Assembly (NCBI GenBank): GCA_945896935.1
Contig: CAMDER010000024.1
Coordinates: 1-14,656 of the forward strand
Reading direction: 5' to 3'
Origin: Bifidobacterium breve
Lineage (GTDB): Bacteria; Actinomycetota; Acidimicrobiia; Acidimicrobiales; Ilumatobacteraceae
Length of the DNA stretch: 14,656 nucleotides
In this document: positions 14,157 through 14,656 of the stretch, one piece after another
Position numbering within the stretch: the first letter of the stretch is position 1
Layout: each line of letters begins with the position of its first letter
The notes under the pieces: generated by a model
The model's input: only the letters and a program-made list of their open reading frames with translations
What the model was told of the DNA's origin: nothing
The model's database searches: none
Translations under genes and position numbers: made by a program

Positions 14157-14656
14157 ATGTCTGAATCGAAGTCGATAGCACTTTGTGGAGCAGGGATGAT
14201 CTCGGGCGCGCATGCAATGGCAGCACATGTTCTGGGAATGCCAGTCGTTGCAGTTGCCTCGCGAAGTCAAGAGAAAAGTACTGAACGCGCCAAGCAGTTG
14301 GACGCAAAGCCAGTGGAATATGCGCAACTTCCAAGCGGGGCCGACATCGTCGTCGTTGCGACGCCACCCGCCCAACACTTTGACCACGCGATTTACTCAC
14401 TGCAACGCGGCGCAGCCGTTGTCATCGAAAAGCCGCTCGCCTACACGCTGAACGAAGCCGACCGCCTCGTATCACACGCCGAACAATATGGGCAGAAGAT
14501 GCTGTACGCCGAAAATTTGGCCTACGCACCAATCGTTCATGCATTCATCAAGCGCGCCGTTTCAATTGGTTCAGTGACTCATATGTCATTTCGCACAGTT
14601 CAGTCACTTCCCGCGTGGGGCGACTTCACCACCGCCGAATGGGGTGGCGGCGCACT
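14157..14656 (+). CDS. Gfo/Idh/MocA family oxidoreductase, 5' part
   Basis: The frame opens at ATG 14157 and stays open for 166 codons to the window edge, so the C-terminal half is missing. It begins with a Rossmann NAD(P)-binding motif (IALCGAGMISGAHAMAA, residues 7-23), then ADIVVVATPPAQHFDHA (62-78) and the catalytic-region lysine motif VVIEKPLAYTLNEADRL (87-103), the hallmarks of Gfo/Idh/MocA dehydrogenases. These usually oxidise or reduce sugars, inositols or related polyols. It starts 15 bp after the LLM gene without a visible promoter, so the two are probably co-transcribed. The substrate cannot be named from this part. Confidence 0.92.
   Translation, partial: MSESKSIALCGAGMISGAHAMAAHVLGMPVVAVASRSQEKSTERAKQLDAKPVEYAQLPSGADIVVVATPPAQHFDHAIYSLQRGAAVVIEKPLAYTLNEADRLVSHAEQYGQKMLYAENLAYAPIVHAFIKRAVSIGSVTHMSFRTVQSLPAWGDFTTAEWGGGA

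Overview
The window looks like ordinary chromosome from an actinomycete, most likely a moderate-GC member of the Acidimicrobiia (Ilumatobacter-like or freshwater/marine relatives). The lineage is inferred from gene content. It carries a class II DAHP synthase with the mycobacterial metal ligands, an F420-type luciferase-like oxidoreductase, a class A penicillin-binding protein with a Thr/Pro-rich tail, a nadD / LCP-like / rsfS operon, and a zinc-ribbon gene close to a histidine phosphatase. No transposase, integrase, phage gene or CRISPR array was recognised.

Layout. 1-385: unexplained sequence, rich in inverted repeats and open on both strands, just 3' of a tRNA gene. 386-458 (-): tRNA-Ala(GGC) with its own candidate promoter. 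553-2860 (-): tightly overlapping operon nadD, then an LCP-like membrane protein, then rsfS. 2861-3327: a 467-bp divergent control region. 3328-4155 (+): a group-2 sigma-70 factor with a shortened region 3 and an atypical -35 recognition helix, closed by a strong terminator. 4241-7620 (+): DAHP synthase, a beta-lactamase-fold serine hydrolase and an MFS transporter in one apparent operon. 7633-7664: a 14-bp perfect hairpin serving the converging MFS and thiolase genes. 7693-8895 (-): thiolase. 9029-13111 (-): class A PBP, zinc-ribbon coiled-coil protein, membrane YdjM/DUF457-like protein, histidine phosphatase. 13179-14656 (+): LLM oxidoreductase and the 5' part of a Gfo/Idh/MocA oxidoreductase, divergent from the PBP gene.

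How the genes relate. nadD (NAD synthesis) and rsfS (ribosome silencing under starvation) are housekeeping genes that flank an LCP-like envelope protein. DAHP synthase commits carbon to aromatic amino acids. The PBP builds peptidoglycan. The zinc-ribbon/phosphatase pair recalls the mycobacterial Rv2229c-Rv2228c arrangement.

The best leads are regulatory, not a new enzyme system. Several operon-leading genes have a TANNNT -10-like box 6-9 bases before the start codon and no Shine-Dalgarno sequence, which suggests leaderless mRNAs. At the DAHP synthase start this box overlaps the upstream terminator. At the PBP/LLM junction two copies of the box form a perfect inverted repeat. I did not find a clear undescribed multi-gene system.
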